A stretch of DNA of 64,000 bases, taken from Closterium sp. Naga37s-1 (Eukaryota > Streptophyta > Zygnematophyceae > Desmidiales > Closteriaceae). The translations under genes and the position numbers were made by a program. Below the pieces are notes generated by a model that worked only from the letters and a program-made list of their open reading frames with translations, was not told where the DNA came from and ran no database searches. Shown here in pieces: positions 34,585 to 47,927 of this stretch; the first letter of the stretch is position 1, and each line of letters opens with the position of its first letter. The DNA is taken from the NCBI GenBank assembly GCA_947471745.1, contig CANJKZ010000169.1:2550001-2614000 (forward strand). Direction: 5' to 3'.

Positions 34585-35854
34585 CTAACTGAACATGGTA
34601 GCCTTATTATGGTCGTCTACTTTGTTGACAAAGATATTGTCAGCCATAGCAACAAGGCCCATAATCAGAGCCCTGTCTACATTGGGCTTGACGTGCACTA
34701 CATACGTTTGAGTCTGCATGAAAGCACATGCTGCATCAAACTTACGGTCCACCTTTGCCAAAATACGGCCGCTGGAGGTGGCAATCTGCATGCGGAGGGA
34801 AGGAAGGTGATAAAACCAACCAGTTATTGCATGCTTAGCGTAATGAATCACTCGCTTGAAAGGCCAGCTTTAGGAACGTTTTGCTTATATGTCCAAATGC
34901 TTGTAAGTAGTGCACGGACATATATTTTTGCAAGTCAGTGATGGCAGTTGACGATGCAAGAAAACAGATAACGAACACAGCTCAGAAATGAAGGTAGACA
35001 ATAACGGTGTTATCAGGTGATATGGAAAAGCGGGAAGATAGGCAATACAAGCACGTACATTGAAGTCGTACTGAAGGAAATCGCCCTTGAGAATAATTTC
35101 GGGGTTATCAGTGGACGTGTTCCCTTTCAGGAAAACCTGAACACATGAACCAGGAAAGGAAAATAAAACAATTCTGAGGATAAATATGCTGTAACGAGCG
35201 CATGAACTCACCACTGTACGTTCTCCCAGTGTATCATGTGCATAGAATAATAAACTAGTGTGAAGCACTTGCTTTAGCCCAGGGTACAATATACTACTTG
35301 CAACGCCCCCCAATCACCTTCCACGCCCCATGCATTTCAGTAGCACGCTATGAACCCAAAGGTCTGATAGAAACTCACGTTGAGAATGGGTGACCAGGTC
35401 AGCACCACTTTCTTGGCGGTGAGTAGCGCGTGGTCGGGATCCGGGTCGGCGCCAGCGCAGAGGTACGTGGTGTTGCTGATAGAGAGCAGCTTGCTGATCA
35501 TGGAGCAAACCGGCTCATCCTGGGCGTTGAAAATAGTCTTGCGCTCCTTAATATCCCATGCCCTGTCACATTGGTGATAAGAAGGGGAAACGCGGCGAGG
35601 ATTAGTATGTGGAGCCACTATTTAGGGCGATCACACGAATTACCCGTTTTTTACCGCGACCTTGGAACGTACGTAGTAGGTAAAAAAAAATTCACGTACT
35701 TATCCTCTGTCCTGAAGACTTGTTGATCCTGACCATCGCGAATCTCGGCCTTCTCCCGCAGCGACCACATGTTCTCTTTCAATTTAAGCACCGACTCTTC
35801 CGGCAGGCAGTATTGGCTTCCCACCACCACGTACGGCTCGTTTGAGTCAGCCAT
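34585..35854 (-). CDS. LURP-one-related (tubby C-terminal-like) protein, 4 exons
   Basis: Exons on the minus strand: 35854-35700, 35562-35379, 35136-35059, 34785-34585. All three introns have GT donors (GTACGT, GTGAGT, GTACGT) and AG acceptors and keep the frame, giving about 205 aa, the usual size of this family. The product starts MADSNEPYVVVGSQYC, continues with the beta-strand pattern ENMWSLREKAEIRDGQDQQV and KAWDIKERKTIFNAQDEPV, then FLKGNTSTDNPEIILKGDF and IATSSGRILAKVDRKF, and ends with a hydrophobic stretch (RALIMGLVAMADNI) as in LOR proteins. These fold as a tubby-like barrel; Arabidopsis LURP1 is linked to defence against an oomycete, but most relatives have no known role, so no specific function is assigned. 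The gene stands alone between two LTR blocks. Family call is from remembered motifs. Confidence 0.82.
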
Positions 35855-36009
35855 GGGCAGAGATGTTCGCGACGACTGGATATGTGACGAAGGCGGTAAC
35901 TGTTGGATCGCGATTCCAAAATGCTAGCGTCGACTGGGATGAAACGGATCACGCGTCGAGAAATGCTGCACTGAAGCCTCTGAACTGATCTGGAGATACA
36001 TAGCCTGCG

Positions 36010-36017
36010 CTTATAAA
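36010..36017 (-). promoter_or_regulatory. Possible TATA box of the LURP-one-related gene
   Basis: TTTATAAG on the minus strand about 160 bases before the ATG at 35854. Placing transcription start about 30 bases downstream would give a 5' leader of roughly 125 bases. Confidence 0.45.
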
Positions 36018-36019
36018 GG

Positions 36020-36760
36020 CCATGGTGGAAGGTGCCATGAAGCTTTGCTATCAAACTTACGTGCACTCAATTCACTCAAGCTTTTGCGTACTCGCCACAG
36101 GTTGCACATGGAATGCTGCACAACGAAGCGCGGCGCTTGTGACGGAAACGACGCCACGTCATTTACGGAATTCTAAAGCGAATTGGGACGTGGTGCTTTG
36201 ACGGAAAGTTAGGTCACAGGCTCCCAAACCAACCCGACAAGGGTATGAAAGCTGGTGGTGATACTGGAGCCGCCTATGGTGATGAATATGACTGTGGTGA
36301 AAGGGTTGGCATCGCCTGGTGTTTTCCCGAACGCTCTGCTCTGCTTCGTTGCTTTCCCTTCGCGTCACCCATCAACAACAAATAGCTGCTGGTTCACTGA
36401 GGGCTCGCTCTCCCAGTGTCCTACTATTTCTTCTTATTTTCACCGTTTTGAATCTTTCACAACTCCATACTGCGATCAATTCACCAATCTGCACCGAAAT
36501 ACAACTGGGATCTCACCTGCGTAGCTGTCCGAGCACTGCTGGAGGAGGATCTCAGGACGCGAGGTGAACTGAGGAGGGGGAAAATGAACGGACGTCGAGA
36601 GGTGTGCCAACTGGAACATCGAATCGAATGGTGGTGAGGTGATGATGGGTGTACGAAATCTTCGAACAGCTGGTTTTCGATTCCCCCGAAGAGTCACTCA
36701 CTACGGTACAGTTCATATCATATCACACAATATAATCTACAAAAATCTCTAACAGCAAAT
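36020..36760. other. Upstream flank of the LURP-one-related gene
   Basis: About 740 bases with no coding signal that I trust and no repeat family recognised. It ends in CAAAT, the target duplication of the Gypsy element. Confidence 0.5.
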
Positions 36761-37098
36761 TGTAAGGAAAATTCCTTTTCCTTACTTCGCGCCCCTGCTT
36801 ACCGCGTACAAGACCATTCCCGCCATCGGCACTACCCGCTCGCGACACTCGCTTCGACTACGACTCCCGCCACCGTTCACGATGCGACCCAACCTCACGG
36901 TTCGGTTGGTAACCCGCGCTCCGGACCTCCGCCTCGACATTTCCCAACCTCGGCGCTAGGCCCGTAGCGCACCCCATTATCTCGGGTTACCGTTACCACT
37001 CTAGTTCGCTATATATTCTTCGCGCATGACTTCGCTCATTGTATTGTTTTGCTTCGATAGTGCAATTCTCGCTCGCTCGCTCAATTGCACTCGTAACA
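36761..37098 (+). repeat. 5' LTR of Gypsy F
   Basis: 338 bp. Directly after the opening T it carries a perfect inverted repeat, arms GTAAGGAAAA and TTTTCCTTAC with four bases between. CTATATATTC near 37010 is a likely TATA box. Confidence 0.93.
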
Positions 37099-40000
37099 CT
37101 TGGTATTCAGAGCCTACGATCTCCTCTCGGACCGCACCCACACCTTCGCTTCCCCACTATCTCAATTTTTGGGGGGGTTAGACGTCTCTCAGCGAACGAG
37201 CACCGCCGCTCGAAGTGCTCTCTCGTAAGCACGCACGGCCACGACAGAGGCTCTCGCTGAGTTTGCCCGACACCCCCGCCATGGCCGAAATTAATCTTGC
37301 GACACTGACGCAGGAGCAGCTCGACCGTCTCGTGCGCCAACTCGAAGATTCGGCGCTCGAAATCGTGACACTCACGGCGGAACGTGACTCCGCCCGCCAG
37401 CAATCAACGATGAATGCGCCAGCACCATCACAAGCACCCGCAAATGCACCTGTGCAATCGGATGAGCCGATTGTCATCTCGTCCGGCACACCGTCACATC
37501 ACGACAGCGTGGGACAGCGCTCAGGCGCAGCCAGTGATGGCGCCGCCCAGTCAATGCCTCGCATGGGGAGGAACAGGGCTGTACCAAGCACGAACGGGCC
37601 TCGCGAAGCCCGTCGTCACGTTGAATTTGCGGCAACAATCGGCAACAACAACATTATCGCGCCGATGCCGCTCAAACCGCAGCGCCCGCCCTGCTTCGAC
37701 CCGAGCCAACGAGGAGGTCCGACGGTTCAATCGTGGGTCTTCACGATGAACGTTTTTTTCGACGCGAATTATGTCGAGTCGGACGCAGCGAAGATTCGAT
37801 ATGCTGTTTCGCTGCTAAGGGGCCCCGCCATGGACTGGTGGCGAGTCATTGTGACGTCGCCACGCGCCTACGAGCCTCCGTCGCAAGAGGAAGAGCCCAC
37901 GGGTCCAGCCGTCACCTGGAGTTCGTTCTGCGAAACCGCCCAGTACAGCACGTGGGATGCGTGGTGCGCAGGGCTTCGAGCGCGCTTCGAGCCGATTGCG
38001 GCTTCTATTTCGGCGCGTCAGAAACTGCGTACTTGGCGACAACTTGGGTCGGTCCAAGACTACACCAGCGGTTTTCTCGCATTATGCGAGCAAGTCGGCT
38101 ACATGCACGAAGCGGAGCGGGTGGACCGTTACGTCGGAGGACTGAAGACGGACATCTCGCACGAAATCATGCTACGCGGGCTCTCGAATTTCAACGAGAT
38201 CCTCGCGCTCGCCGAGAAAATCGACATTTTGCGCCGTCCGAGACCGGGGTCCTACTACGGACATCGCCCTCGGGGACCGACCGAGCACGCCACCGTACAC
38301 GCCATTGCGGCGAATGCAGCTGCTGCGCCATTTAAGGGGCGCTGCTTTGCTTGCAATAGGCCGGGCCATCGCAAGAGCGAATGCCCAGAGGAGCAGAGAC
38401 GCCGCGGAGCAGAGCCGGGAAGGGAGTCTCAGAGGCAGGGAAACGCCAGCAGTCAGTAGAAAATGGGCCGACTACTGACGAGACAACCTGCTCGCCCAAC
38501 CTCACCGACCCTCACCGAGTCACAGTACCGATTCACGCTATCGATCGGGCTCCGATGAATAAGGAGGGTACAGCGACGGATTGCCCAGTACTGATTCACG
38601 GGAAAATACAGGGAGCAGCAGTGAAGATTTTTATAGACGGAGGAGCAAGTCACAGCTTAGTTAATACCGCAACCGCACGGAAGCTGCAACTGACACTTAG
38701 TCGGTGTTTACCGGAGATAGATGCACGCTTAGTCGACGGCACGCCGCTGGCCATACGGGAGAAGGTGGAAAGAGTAAACGTCCGCTGCGGGGGGAACTTT
38801 GGGTTTACACAGGAAATGCTCGCGACGACACTGGATGGGCACGACATTTTACTGGGACGTGACTGGTTGCGACAGTATAATCCGCGAATCGACTGGACGA
38901 CGGGTAGCTGCACTGTGCGAAGTAGCGATAACTGGGTCATGCTACCTCGCTGGCAGTCGCCCGAGTCTTCAACGGTCCACGTCAACGCCATCACGATGAA
39001 ACGGGCTGTCGCCGCTGGAGCTGACGTGTACGCAGTGGATATAGCATTGGTAGAGGAAGCAGAGCAGCCGAGCGATTTTCAGAAACTGTTGGCAGCAGTA
39101 CCGCCCGAACTACAGGAACTGTTGAAACGGTACCCGGGGATTTTTCCGGACGATTTACCAGAGGGACTGCCACCTCAGCGGGCACATGACCACCGAATAG
39201 AGTTAGAACCAGGGGCACAGCCAACTGTACAGCGACAATTCCGACTGACACAGCCAGAGCTCGATGAACTGAGGAAGCAGTTAGATTACCTGTTAGAGAA
39301 AAAATTCATCCGACCGAGCTCGTCACCGTTCGCCGCACCGATACTGTTCACACCGAAAAAAGACGGGGGTTTTCGCATGTGTATCGACTACAGAGCACTG
39401 AACAGGGTAACAGTCAAGTCGCGATACCCCATTCCCCGCGCCGACGAACTGATAGATCAACTGCGAACAGCACGGGTCTTTTCGAAAATTGACTTACACG
39501 GAGGTTACCACCAGATTCGGGTCGAACCATCGGACTGCGTAAAAACAGCATTTAGAACTAGGTATGGGTCATTCGAGTACACCATGATGCCATTCGGGCT
39601 GACCAACGCACCGGCGACATTTCAGATGACCATGAACGAGGCGTTTAGGCCGCTCTTAGATAAATGCGTGATATTTTACCTCGACGACATCCTAGTTTAC
39701 AGTCGCGATAAGCAGCAGCACTCAGCAGATCTGGAAGCAGTATTTAAAGTTTTAGACGAGCACAGACTACTGACCAAGGGTTCCAAGTGCGAGTTCTTCC
39801 AGGATAGGTTAGAGTTTTTGGGGCACGTTATTTCGGAGGCTGGAGTTGAGATCGACCCAAAGAAACTGGACACGGTAAAAGCGTGGCACCCCCCGACGAA
39901 CATCACGGAGCTGCAGAGCTTTTTAGGGTTCGTTAATTATGTGCGTCGGTTCGTCCCCGACATGGCACGGTTAACTGCCCCGCTGACGGATTTACTGCGG

Positions 40001-43000
40001 AAGGGGGTCACTTTTACGTGGGGGGAGAAAGAGCATGCTGCCTTCTCTGCCCTGAAAAATGTTCTCTGTTCACCGCCCGTACTGCGCATCGCCGACCCAC
40101 ACCGCCCGTTCGAAGTAGTTACAGACGCAAGCGACATCGCCATTGGAGCCGTACTGCTACAGGATTTCGGCAACGGTTTAGTAGCAGTACGAGTCACGAA
40201 AACTGCATCCGCCCGAGAAGAATTACCCGATACACGACCGCGAAATGCTCGCGATCGTGCATGCATTCAAGGTCTGGCGCTGTTACTTGACCGGCGGAGA
40301 CGTGACAGTACAGACAGACCACAGATCCCTACAGTACCTCCGCGCAGAGCCCCACCTCAACCCATGACAGATCCGCTGGCTCGATTTCCTCGAGTCGAAT
40401 TTCCACTACACGGTCACCTATAAAAAGGGAGCATCAAACATTGCCGACGAACTGACCCGCCCAACTGCCCAGATCCATGCCATACTACTCGCACAGACCA
40501 GCCCGCTACTGACAGGCCTATTTACCCACGGGTATCAGACAGACCCCTTTTTTACCGGAGGCAACTCGCAGCAGTTCGCAGCAGCAAAAGGGGTGCATTA
40601 CGTAAAAGTCGGTACCGACCGCATCTGGGTACTGGGCTACACTCTACTAAGGGAACTGTTACTACAGGAGGCACACGACGGGGTTACCTCAGGACATTTC
40701 GGGGTAGAGAAAACACGGCAACAGCTGCAGCGGTATTACTACTGGCCCGAGATGCTGACCGACGTGCAACGACACGTGGCATCGTGTCCCACCTGCCAGC
40801 TCATGAAGTCGTCACGACAACGACCGGCAGGACAGTAGCAGCCGATACCACCCACAGAGCGTGCTTGGCAGCAGGTGACGATGGACTTCGTCACGGGGTT
40901 ACCGGCTGGAGCAAGTGGGAACGACGCGATCCTGGTCGTCGTCGATCGGCTGACGAAAATGGCACATTTTGCAGCCTGCAAAAAATCAATCACAGCCGAA
41001 GAAACAGCCCGCCTCTTCATCTCCACCGTCGTTCGACTGCACGGGATACCAGCATCAATTATCAGAGATCGAGACACGAAGTTCACCAGCAACTTCTGGC
41101 GGAACCTGTGGCAGCAGTTCGGCACACGACTACAGTTCAGTTCATCATACCACCCCAAAACCGACGGACAGACAGAACGGACAAATCAGACCATGGAACA
41201 ACTCATCCGAGCCACGTGCGACGACCCGACCACGTGGGAACAGCAACTGCCACTCATCGAGTTCGCGTACAACAACTCGCCATCTGCCACGACCCAACAG
41301 TCACCGTTTTACCTGAACTACGGACAAGACCACACAGTACCCATGACCCTGAATCCCGACAACCCAGTCCCACACGCGCAACAGTTCGCAGAAATATTGC
41401 AAGCAGCACGGACCCGAGCAGCAGAAGCAATAAAAAAATCAAACGTCATCGCTAAGCGCAACGCTGACCGACACCGCCGCCCCGTCACTTACCAACCCGA
41501 CGACCTGGTATTACTCGACACTCAAAACCTCCGCCTGCCCATCACCCCAAAACTCCGCCCCCGATATTGCGGGCCATTTCGCATCAGCCACATGATCACA
41601 CCCGTCACCGCCCATCTCCTCCTCCCTGCTGACTGGTACGTCAGCCCGTCATTCCACGTCAGCCTGCTTCGCCCATACGTGCCATCCACCAGTCAGAAAC
41701 AGCGACGCGTCAGCAGTCGACGGAGCAAACCCAAGAGCCGCAAATGTCGTCCTCAGTGTGTCGTGCCACTCACGTGGCGCCTGGCGGAGACCGTAGACCG
41801 GCCGCCTGAGGCTCCACTGGGTACCAGGAGGGAACGACCCAGTGAAGCCAGGTGGGCGGCGCAGCCAGATCTCCTCGTGCAGGCTGCCCTGTAGAAAGGC
41901 TGTGCTGAAGTCAAGAGAGTGAAGCTCGTAGTCACGCTGAGCGGCAACATGCAGCAGCACCCGAAGAGTGGTCATCTTCGGGGTGGGGGAGAAGGTCTGG
42001 AAGAAGTCTACTCCCTCTCGCTGACTGAAACCTCGTGCAACGTAACGCGCCTTGAAGGCAGGCCGAGAACCCGGCGGCCGCTTCACCCTGAAAATCCACA
42101 TGCCACTGACGATGTTCGCCCCAGGTGGGGGAACCTCGTCGACGTAGGTGCCTGTGGACTTCCAGGATGCCATCTCTGCGTCCATGGCTGCCTGCCACTG
42201 AGAGGAGTACTCACCCGCGATCGCCTCAGCGTAAGAGCGCGGGGTCGGGATGTCTGGAGCATCCGGGTCTCCCTCAGGGGCAAGCAGCATGGACACGAGA
42301 TGAGGCGCAGCGGCTGCAAGACACTCAAGGTCCTCCTGCCTGTCCTCAAGGACGTCCGTGCCAAGAGCACACTCACCCTCGACGGACGGAGGACAGACAG
42401 ACTCAGACTCAGCAACAAGACTAGCAGCGTAGTCTAGACGACAGGCAGCAGCAAAGTCCACAAGCTCAGCAACTAAGGCAGACGTAGCAGCAGACTCAAA
42501 CGACGGGTCAGTGACAACAGTGGCTAGCAGACGCGTGACAGTAGGGTGCTCAGCACGAAACCGGTTAGACTCGGGGTCCGCAACGACAGGCAGAGAAGAC
42601 GCAGGAGGGGACGGCAGAGGAACACGCTGCGGAGGAGAGGAAGGACGACGGACTACGAGGTGGGTGTCGGGGACAGCCGGCAGACGCGGACGAGGAACAC
42701 GACGACCGGAACGACCAGAACAGACAGGCGAGACAGGACGCGACGCAGGCTCACGACGCTCAGTAAGACTCCCTAGCTGCTCAGTGTATGGAGAAGGAGC
42801 AGGCAGCAGTGAGCCAGGCTGTAACGGAAGACCAGTAGACGAAGGGAGACTAAGAACCTGGCGAAGGACAGAGTCAGGCAGTGGCTGAGACGACGGCGAC
42901 GGTGGAGCGAAGAACAGGCGCGGCTGTGCAGTGACACCAGCACCAGCACCAGCTCCAGCTCCAGTACCCCCAGCAGCTCCAGCACCTCCAGTGCCAGCAA

Positions 43001-46000
43001 CCTCAGCAGCTCCAGAACCTCCAGCTCCAGCGTCACCAGCGCCAGGACCTCCAGCAGCTCCAGAACCTCCAGCGTCAGCACCCTCAGCAACTCCAGAAAC
43101 TCCAGCTCCAGCGCCACCAGCTCCAGCACCTCCAGGACCAGCTCCACCAACAGCAGCACCCCCAGAACCGGCACCTCCACTCCCAGGGTCTCCAGTCTCA
43201 GTGCCTCCAGCAGCAGCACCCTCAGGCTCAGCACCTCCAGCCCCAGCAGCTCCAGTACCTCCAGTACGAGCACCTCCGGGACCAGCACCACTCCCAGCTC
43301 CAGTGACGTTAGCAGAATTTACCTCCTGCGGCAGAGCCCCGAGCTCCAGAAGCGCGACCCTGACGGCGACCGTACCAGTCGTGCAGCTGCTGCGAGGTGA
43401 GAGGCACACGCGGACGAAGGCGGCTACTCCAAGGAAACCGCGCAACAGCAGACTCAGAACCCTCAGCGCCAGTACCCGCAGCAGCTCCAGAACCTCCAGC
43501 AGCACCCTCAGCAGCTCCAGAACCTCCAGCGCCAGCGCCACCAGCGCCAGCACCTCCAGCAGCTCCAGAACCTCCAGCTCCAGCACCCTCAGCAGCTCCT
43601 GAACCTCCAGTAGAAACAACTCCAGTGGCAGAGTCACCAGCTCCAGCGCCTCCCGCAGCAGGGCCCCTAGCTCCAGCAGCGCAACCCTGACGGCCAGCGT
43701 ACCACTCAAACAGCTGCTGTGGGGAGAGAGGGAGTCGACGACGAGAGTGCAGCGGCGAGGCACCAGCGGAGCGACTACGGAGACGGCCGCTCCCGGGAGA
43801 CTGCTCACCAGACGCCTCAGCGCCCCCAGGCTCAGCACCCCCAGACTCCTCACACCCAGGCTCAGCACCTCCAGTCTCCACACCCCCAGGCTCCGCACCC
43901 CCAGGCTCAACACCCCCAGGCTCAGCACCCCCAGGCTCAGCACCCCTAGGCTCCGCACCCCCAGGCTCCGCACCCCCAGGCTCAGCACCCCCAGGCTCAG
44001 CACCCCCAGCAGCAGCACCACCCTCAGCAGGACCTGAGTCACCAGTGACCTCAACCTGAGGAGGAGGGTCTACCTGAGACACACCTGAAGGAGCAGGACC
44101 GGGAGCGGGGAGGGGGTCTACCTGGGGAGCACCTGGAGCGAGGAAGAGCGGCGGGGGGGGGAGAGGGGCAGTGCGGTAGGGGAAGAGACGGTAAAAGGGA
44201 ACCGACTCGTCGAACGTGACGTCCTGAGAGGGGAAGACACGGCGCGAGGTGGGGTGGTAAAACTGCCAACCAGGCGCGTCAGGGACAAAGCCAAGGAAGA
44301 CACAGGGAACAGCGCGGGCGGAGAGCTTGTCCGCAGTGGTATCGCGGACAAAGGCACGAGCACCCCAGACCCGGAAACGCGACGCATCGCCAACCTTCCC
44401 CGTCCACAGCAGTGTGGGCGAGGTCTCCGGCAAGGAGACACGGGGCCAGAGGTTGAGCTGATGCGCGGCGTACCGGACCGCAAACGGCCACAGAAAATGG
44501 GGGGCAGCCGCATGGATCATGGAGGTACGAGCGACCTCCATGACTAAGCCAATGCGGCGCTCAGCAACCCCATTCTGCTGCGGAGAGGCCGGAAGCGTGA
44601 ACGACTGGCGGATGCCGTGCTCCGCACAGTAGGCTGCCAAGAGGTCTGAGGAGAACTCACCACCTCTGTCAGAGTGCAGACGCAGGACAGGAAAGTCCGA
44701 GTGGAAACGCTCGCGGATCTGGAGACGAGCAGCGCGGATCCAGGGGATCAAAACATCAGGGACCTCCCCCTTGCTGCGCAAGGGGAAGACCGTGGTGTAA
44801 CGCGTGTAGTCGTCGACGACCAGCAGGAAGTACCGCTCGCGGCCCTGTCCACGGACGCGGGCTGGGCCCCACACGTCCAGGTGGAGAGTCTGCAAGGGAG
44901 CCTCTGTGGGAGGGAACGAGGAGGAGTGAGGAGCGGCGCGCTGCCGCCCCTCGACACAGGGAAGACAGGGAGGAGCAGGCGAGGGCGGTAGAGGAGGCAG
45001 AGTCTCTGGAAGTCCAGAGACAAGGAAACGGCGGTGCATGCTACGAAGGCGCTGCACCGAGGGGTGACCAAGGCGGTGGTGCCAAAGGACCGTCTGGTGC
45101 GACAAGGCGCGACACGAGCAGGGGGCCGACAACTGACCTGACACAGACGCAGACGCAGCTACCTGAGGGGACTCAGTGGTCAGTGTGTACAGGCCCGACC
45201 CAGGCTGCCGAGTGAAAGTAGCCAGGTGACGACCCGTCTGAGCACACGTGCAGTGTGTCACACGCTCGTAGGCAGGGGTGAACTGGTGAACACCCGCGTC
45301 CTGGAGCGCAGAACCCGCCACCAAGTTCGTAGAGAACGAGGGGAGGTAAAGACCCGACAGTGTGCCGGACGGGACAGCAGGACAAGGGAGGACAGTGGAG
45401 GAGGTCGCACGGACTGGACCCCCAGAGGGGTCTGCCAGGGAGACTGGAACCGGCCGACTGAGCGGCGTGAGGGTGGTGCTGTCGCGAAAGAAGGAGCGAG
45501 AAGCACCAGAGTCAAGTGTGAAGGTGTACAAGGCCTCAGCAGGCGCAGTACCAGAGAGAGCAGACTCACCAGCACCTGGAGTGGCAGGCTCTATACCTGG
45601 GTCAGGCGGTACGCACAGGTAACAGGCACGGTCAGCACTAGTAGGCAATGCATACATGGCAGTGAGAATAGCATCATAGTCAAGAGCAAATATATCTACC
45701 CTCCGCCCAAGCAGCTCCACCCAGTCGGGGAGCTCAGCCTCATCGCCAAACTCGGTACGCCAGGCGTCACTCAGACGGGCGAAGCAGCGGGACTGTGTGT
45801 GACCAAGCGTCCCGCAAGCCTGACCAGTCCGATCACCTGTGCGAATGACGTACGGGCAGCGAACGGTACTCAAAGACCCTCTACTCTGAGCGTACCACTC
45901 GTGAAGCTGCCGGGGCGTAAGTGTCTCGCGTGGACGCCGCTGCAGCTGCAGCTGGCCACTGCCAGACGCTCCCAACTGACCAGCTCCAGGGTGACAGCTA

Positions 46001-46089
46001 CGACTATTACCGCGACAACCCCAACTAGCATACCACTCACTAAGCTGCTGGGGCGTGAGAGACTCGCGCGGATGTCGCTGGAGCTGCAT

Positions 46090-46216
46090 CTGGCCACAGC
46101 CAGTAGCAGCAGTAGGAGTAGTAGCAGCAGTAGCAGCAGTAACAGCAGTAGCAGAAGTAGTAGCAGCAGCAGCGCGTGCAGGGCAGGCGCGGCAGGCAGG
46201 CAGGCAGGCAGGCCGG

Positions 46217-46255
<39 letters not shown>

Positions 46256-46890
46256 ATGGCGCGGTAGCGCGCAAACAAGGCAGGTGCTCACCAGTGGCGG
46301 GAAGAGAAGGCGCTCGCCGGGCGAGCAGGGCCGGCGCTCGGCGGGCGGCTGCACGGGGTCCAGGGGCGGCGTCGCGGGTCCAGGGGCGGCTGCACGGAGT
46401 CCAGGGGCGGCTGCACCAGGGGCGGCTGCTGCAGGGGCCAGGGGCGGCTGCTCTGGGTCCAGGGGCGGCTGCTCCAGGGGCGGCTGCTGCAGGGGCCAGG
46501 GGCGGCTGCTCTGGGTCCAGGGGCGGCTGCTTGAGGGCCCAGGGGCGGCTGCACCAGGGGCGGCTGCTTCAGGGGCCAGGGGCGGCTGCTCGGGGTCCAG
46601 GGGCGGCTGCTCGGGGTCCAGGGGCGGCTGCTGCAGGGGCCAGGGGCGGCTGCTCTGGGTCCAGGGGCGGTGTTCGAGGGTCCAGGGGCGGCTGCTCTGG
46701 GTCCAGGGGCGGCTGCACGGAGTCCAGGGGCGGCTGCACCAGGGGCGGCTGCTTCAGGGGCCAGGGGCGGCTGCTCTGGGTCCAGGGGCGGCTGCACCAG
46801 GGGCGGCTGCTTCAGGGGCCAGGGGCGGCTGCTCTGGGTCCAGGGGCGGCTGCACCAGGGGCGGCTGCTCCAGGGGCGGCGTAGCTGGTG
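46090..46890. repeat. Leader repeats of Copia G
   Basis: A GTAGCAGCA-type microsatellite (46105-46175) and a GGCA-rich tetranucleotide run (46187-46255) are followed by many roughly 21-27-bp units containing CAGGGGCGGCTGCTCTGGGT (46360-46880). Confidence 0.85.
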
Positions 46891-47308
46891 CAGGGCAGCG
46901 CGCCACAGGCGCCGTGACGGGCGACGGGGGGCAGCGCGCCGTCACTGGAGGAGGCGACGCGCGGGGCCGGCGGCAGGCTAAAAACGGGCTACGCGGGCGG
47001 CGGATGCGGCGCGCAGGGCCTAAGCGGGCTGCCCGCGGGCGGCTCACGCGACGCGCGGGCCGGCGGCAGGCTGCGCGGGCGGCTGACGTGGCGCGCGGGG
47101 CCGAAAACAGGCCTAAACGGGCCTAAAGGGCTGCGCGCGGGCTGCTTAAGAGGCGCGCGCGGAAAAAAAAGTGACGCGCGCAAGCAGCCGAGGCGCGCGC
47201 GGTCAGCAGGCAGGGCAGGCAGGCAGGCAATGAGGCTGTAGGTGAGGTAACTCAGTTAAAGGTGGGCCCTATTCTTAGGTCCTAGAGACCTTAGTGCTCT
47301 AGATACCA

Positions 47309-47447
47309 TGTCAACACTTAGGCAAGGGTGGATTCAACTATCGAGAGGGTTTTACAAGTAGGAAAAACCTAAGGGGTTATACCCCACAGAATCTACCCCA
47401 CTACAGCCTACCAATAACTACAACATATAACATATATATGTTTGACA
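47309..47447 (-). repeat. 5' LTR of Copia G
   Basis: 139 bp; shares the GTAGTGGGGTA and GGGTATAACCCC core with the other short-LTR copies. Confidence 0.85.
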
Positions 47448-47927
47448 TTTTTTACCCTGTTGAAATCAGTGTGCGCTGATTCTTACCCTTACGCGTCAGA
47501 GTACCCTCGCCACTCCCAGCCCCACTCTCACCAATTCCCTCACTTCTCCGAGCCGCCGAGCCCCATTTTTCGTATCCCTCGCCACGCCCCGCTCAATTCC
47601 CCCCGTTTCCCTCGCATCTCCCAGCCCCTCCCCACAATTCCCTCTCCACTCCCAGCCCCAATTCCCCCATTTCCGTTACAAATCAGGGTGCTTAAAAATT
47701 TACCCTGATTTTGACAGGGTGGAAGAAAAAATACACTGACAGGCAGGGTGACGTCATAAAGGCACCCTGATTCCCAAGAGTGCCCCAAAAGCAAAAATAG
47801 GCCCTGCAACTGGGTCCCCCTGGATAGAGTTGAAATTCACCCTGTCCTCACTGAGTATCTGCGCAGCCGAAACTTTCGCGATGTACACGCGCTCTCATAA
47901 GGAGGGCCTCCTTGGGGGGGGGGGTAG
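47448..47927. other. 3' internal part of Gypsy F, with CAGGGTG inverted repeats
   Basis: Non-coding. Several copies of ACCCTG/CAGGGT occur, some as short hairpins (ACCCTG-ATTTTGA-CAGGGT near 47703, CAGGGTG ... CACCCTG near 47743-47770). The left third is rich in CTCCCAGCCCC-type pyrimidine repeats. It ends in a G-run that acts as the likely polypurine tract before the 3' LTR. The hairpin part might be a small separate insertion. Confidence 0.45.

Larger units (their letters stand above)
41693..47447 (-). mobile_element. Copia element G inside Gypsy F, incomplete at its 3' end
   Basis: Short-LTR Copia of the B family on the minus strand. The 5' LTR is 47309-47447 (139 bp, TGTCAAAC start, GTTGACA end), followed by the primer site TGGTATCTAGAGC. 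Parts in element order: repeat leader (about 46090-46890), gag with His/Cys region (about 46080-45600), protease and integrase (about 45590-44300), a long Gly/Glu/Ala-rich linker (about 44060-42950), and the first part of reverse transcriptase (to 41693). RT palm, RNase H and 3' LTR are absent, so the Gypsy integrase region directly adjoins Copia RT. It is broken. The two long frames here (aa 989 and 801) are otherwise well preserved. Confidence 0.88.
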
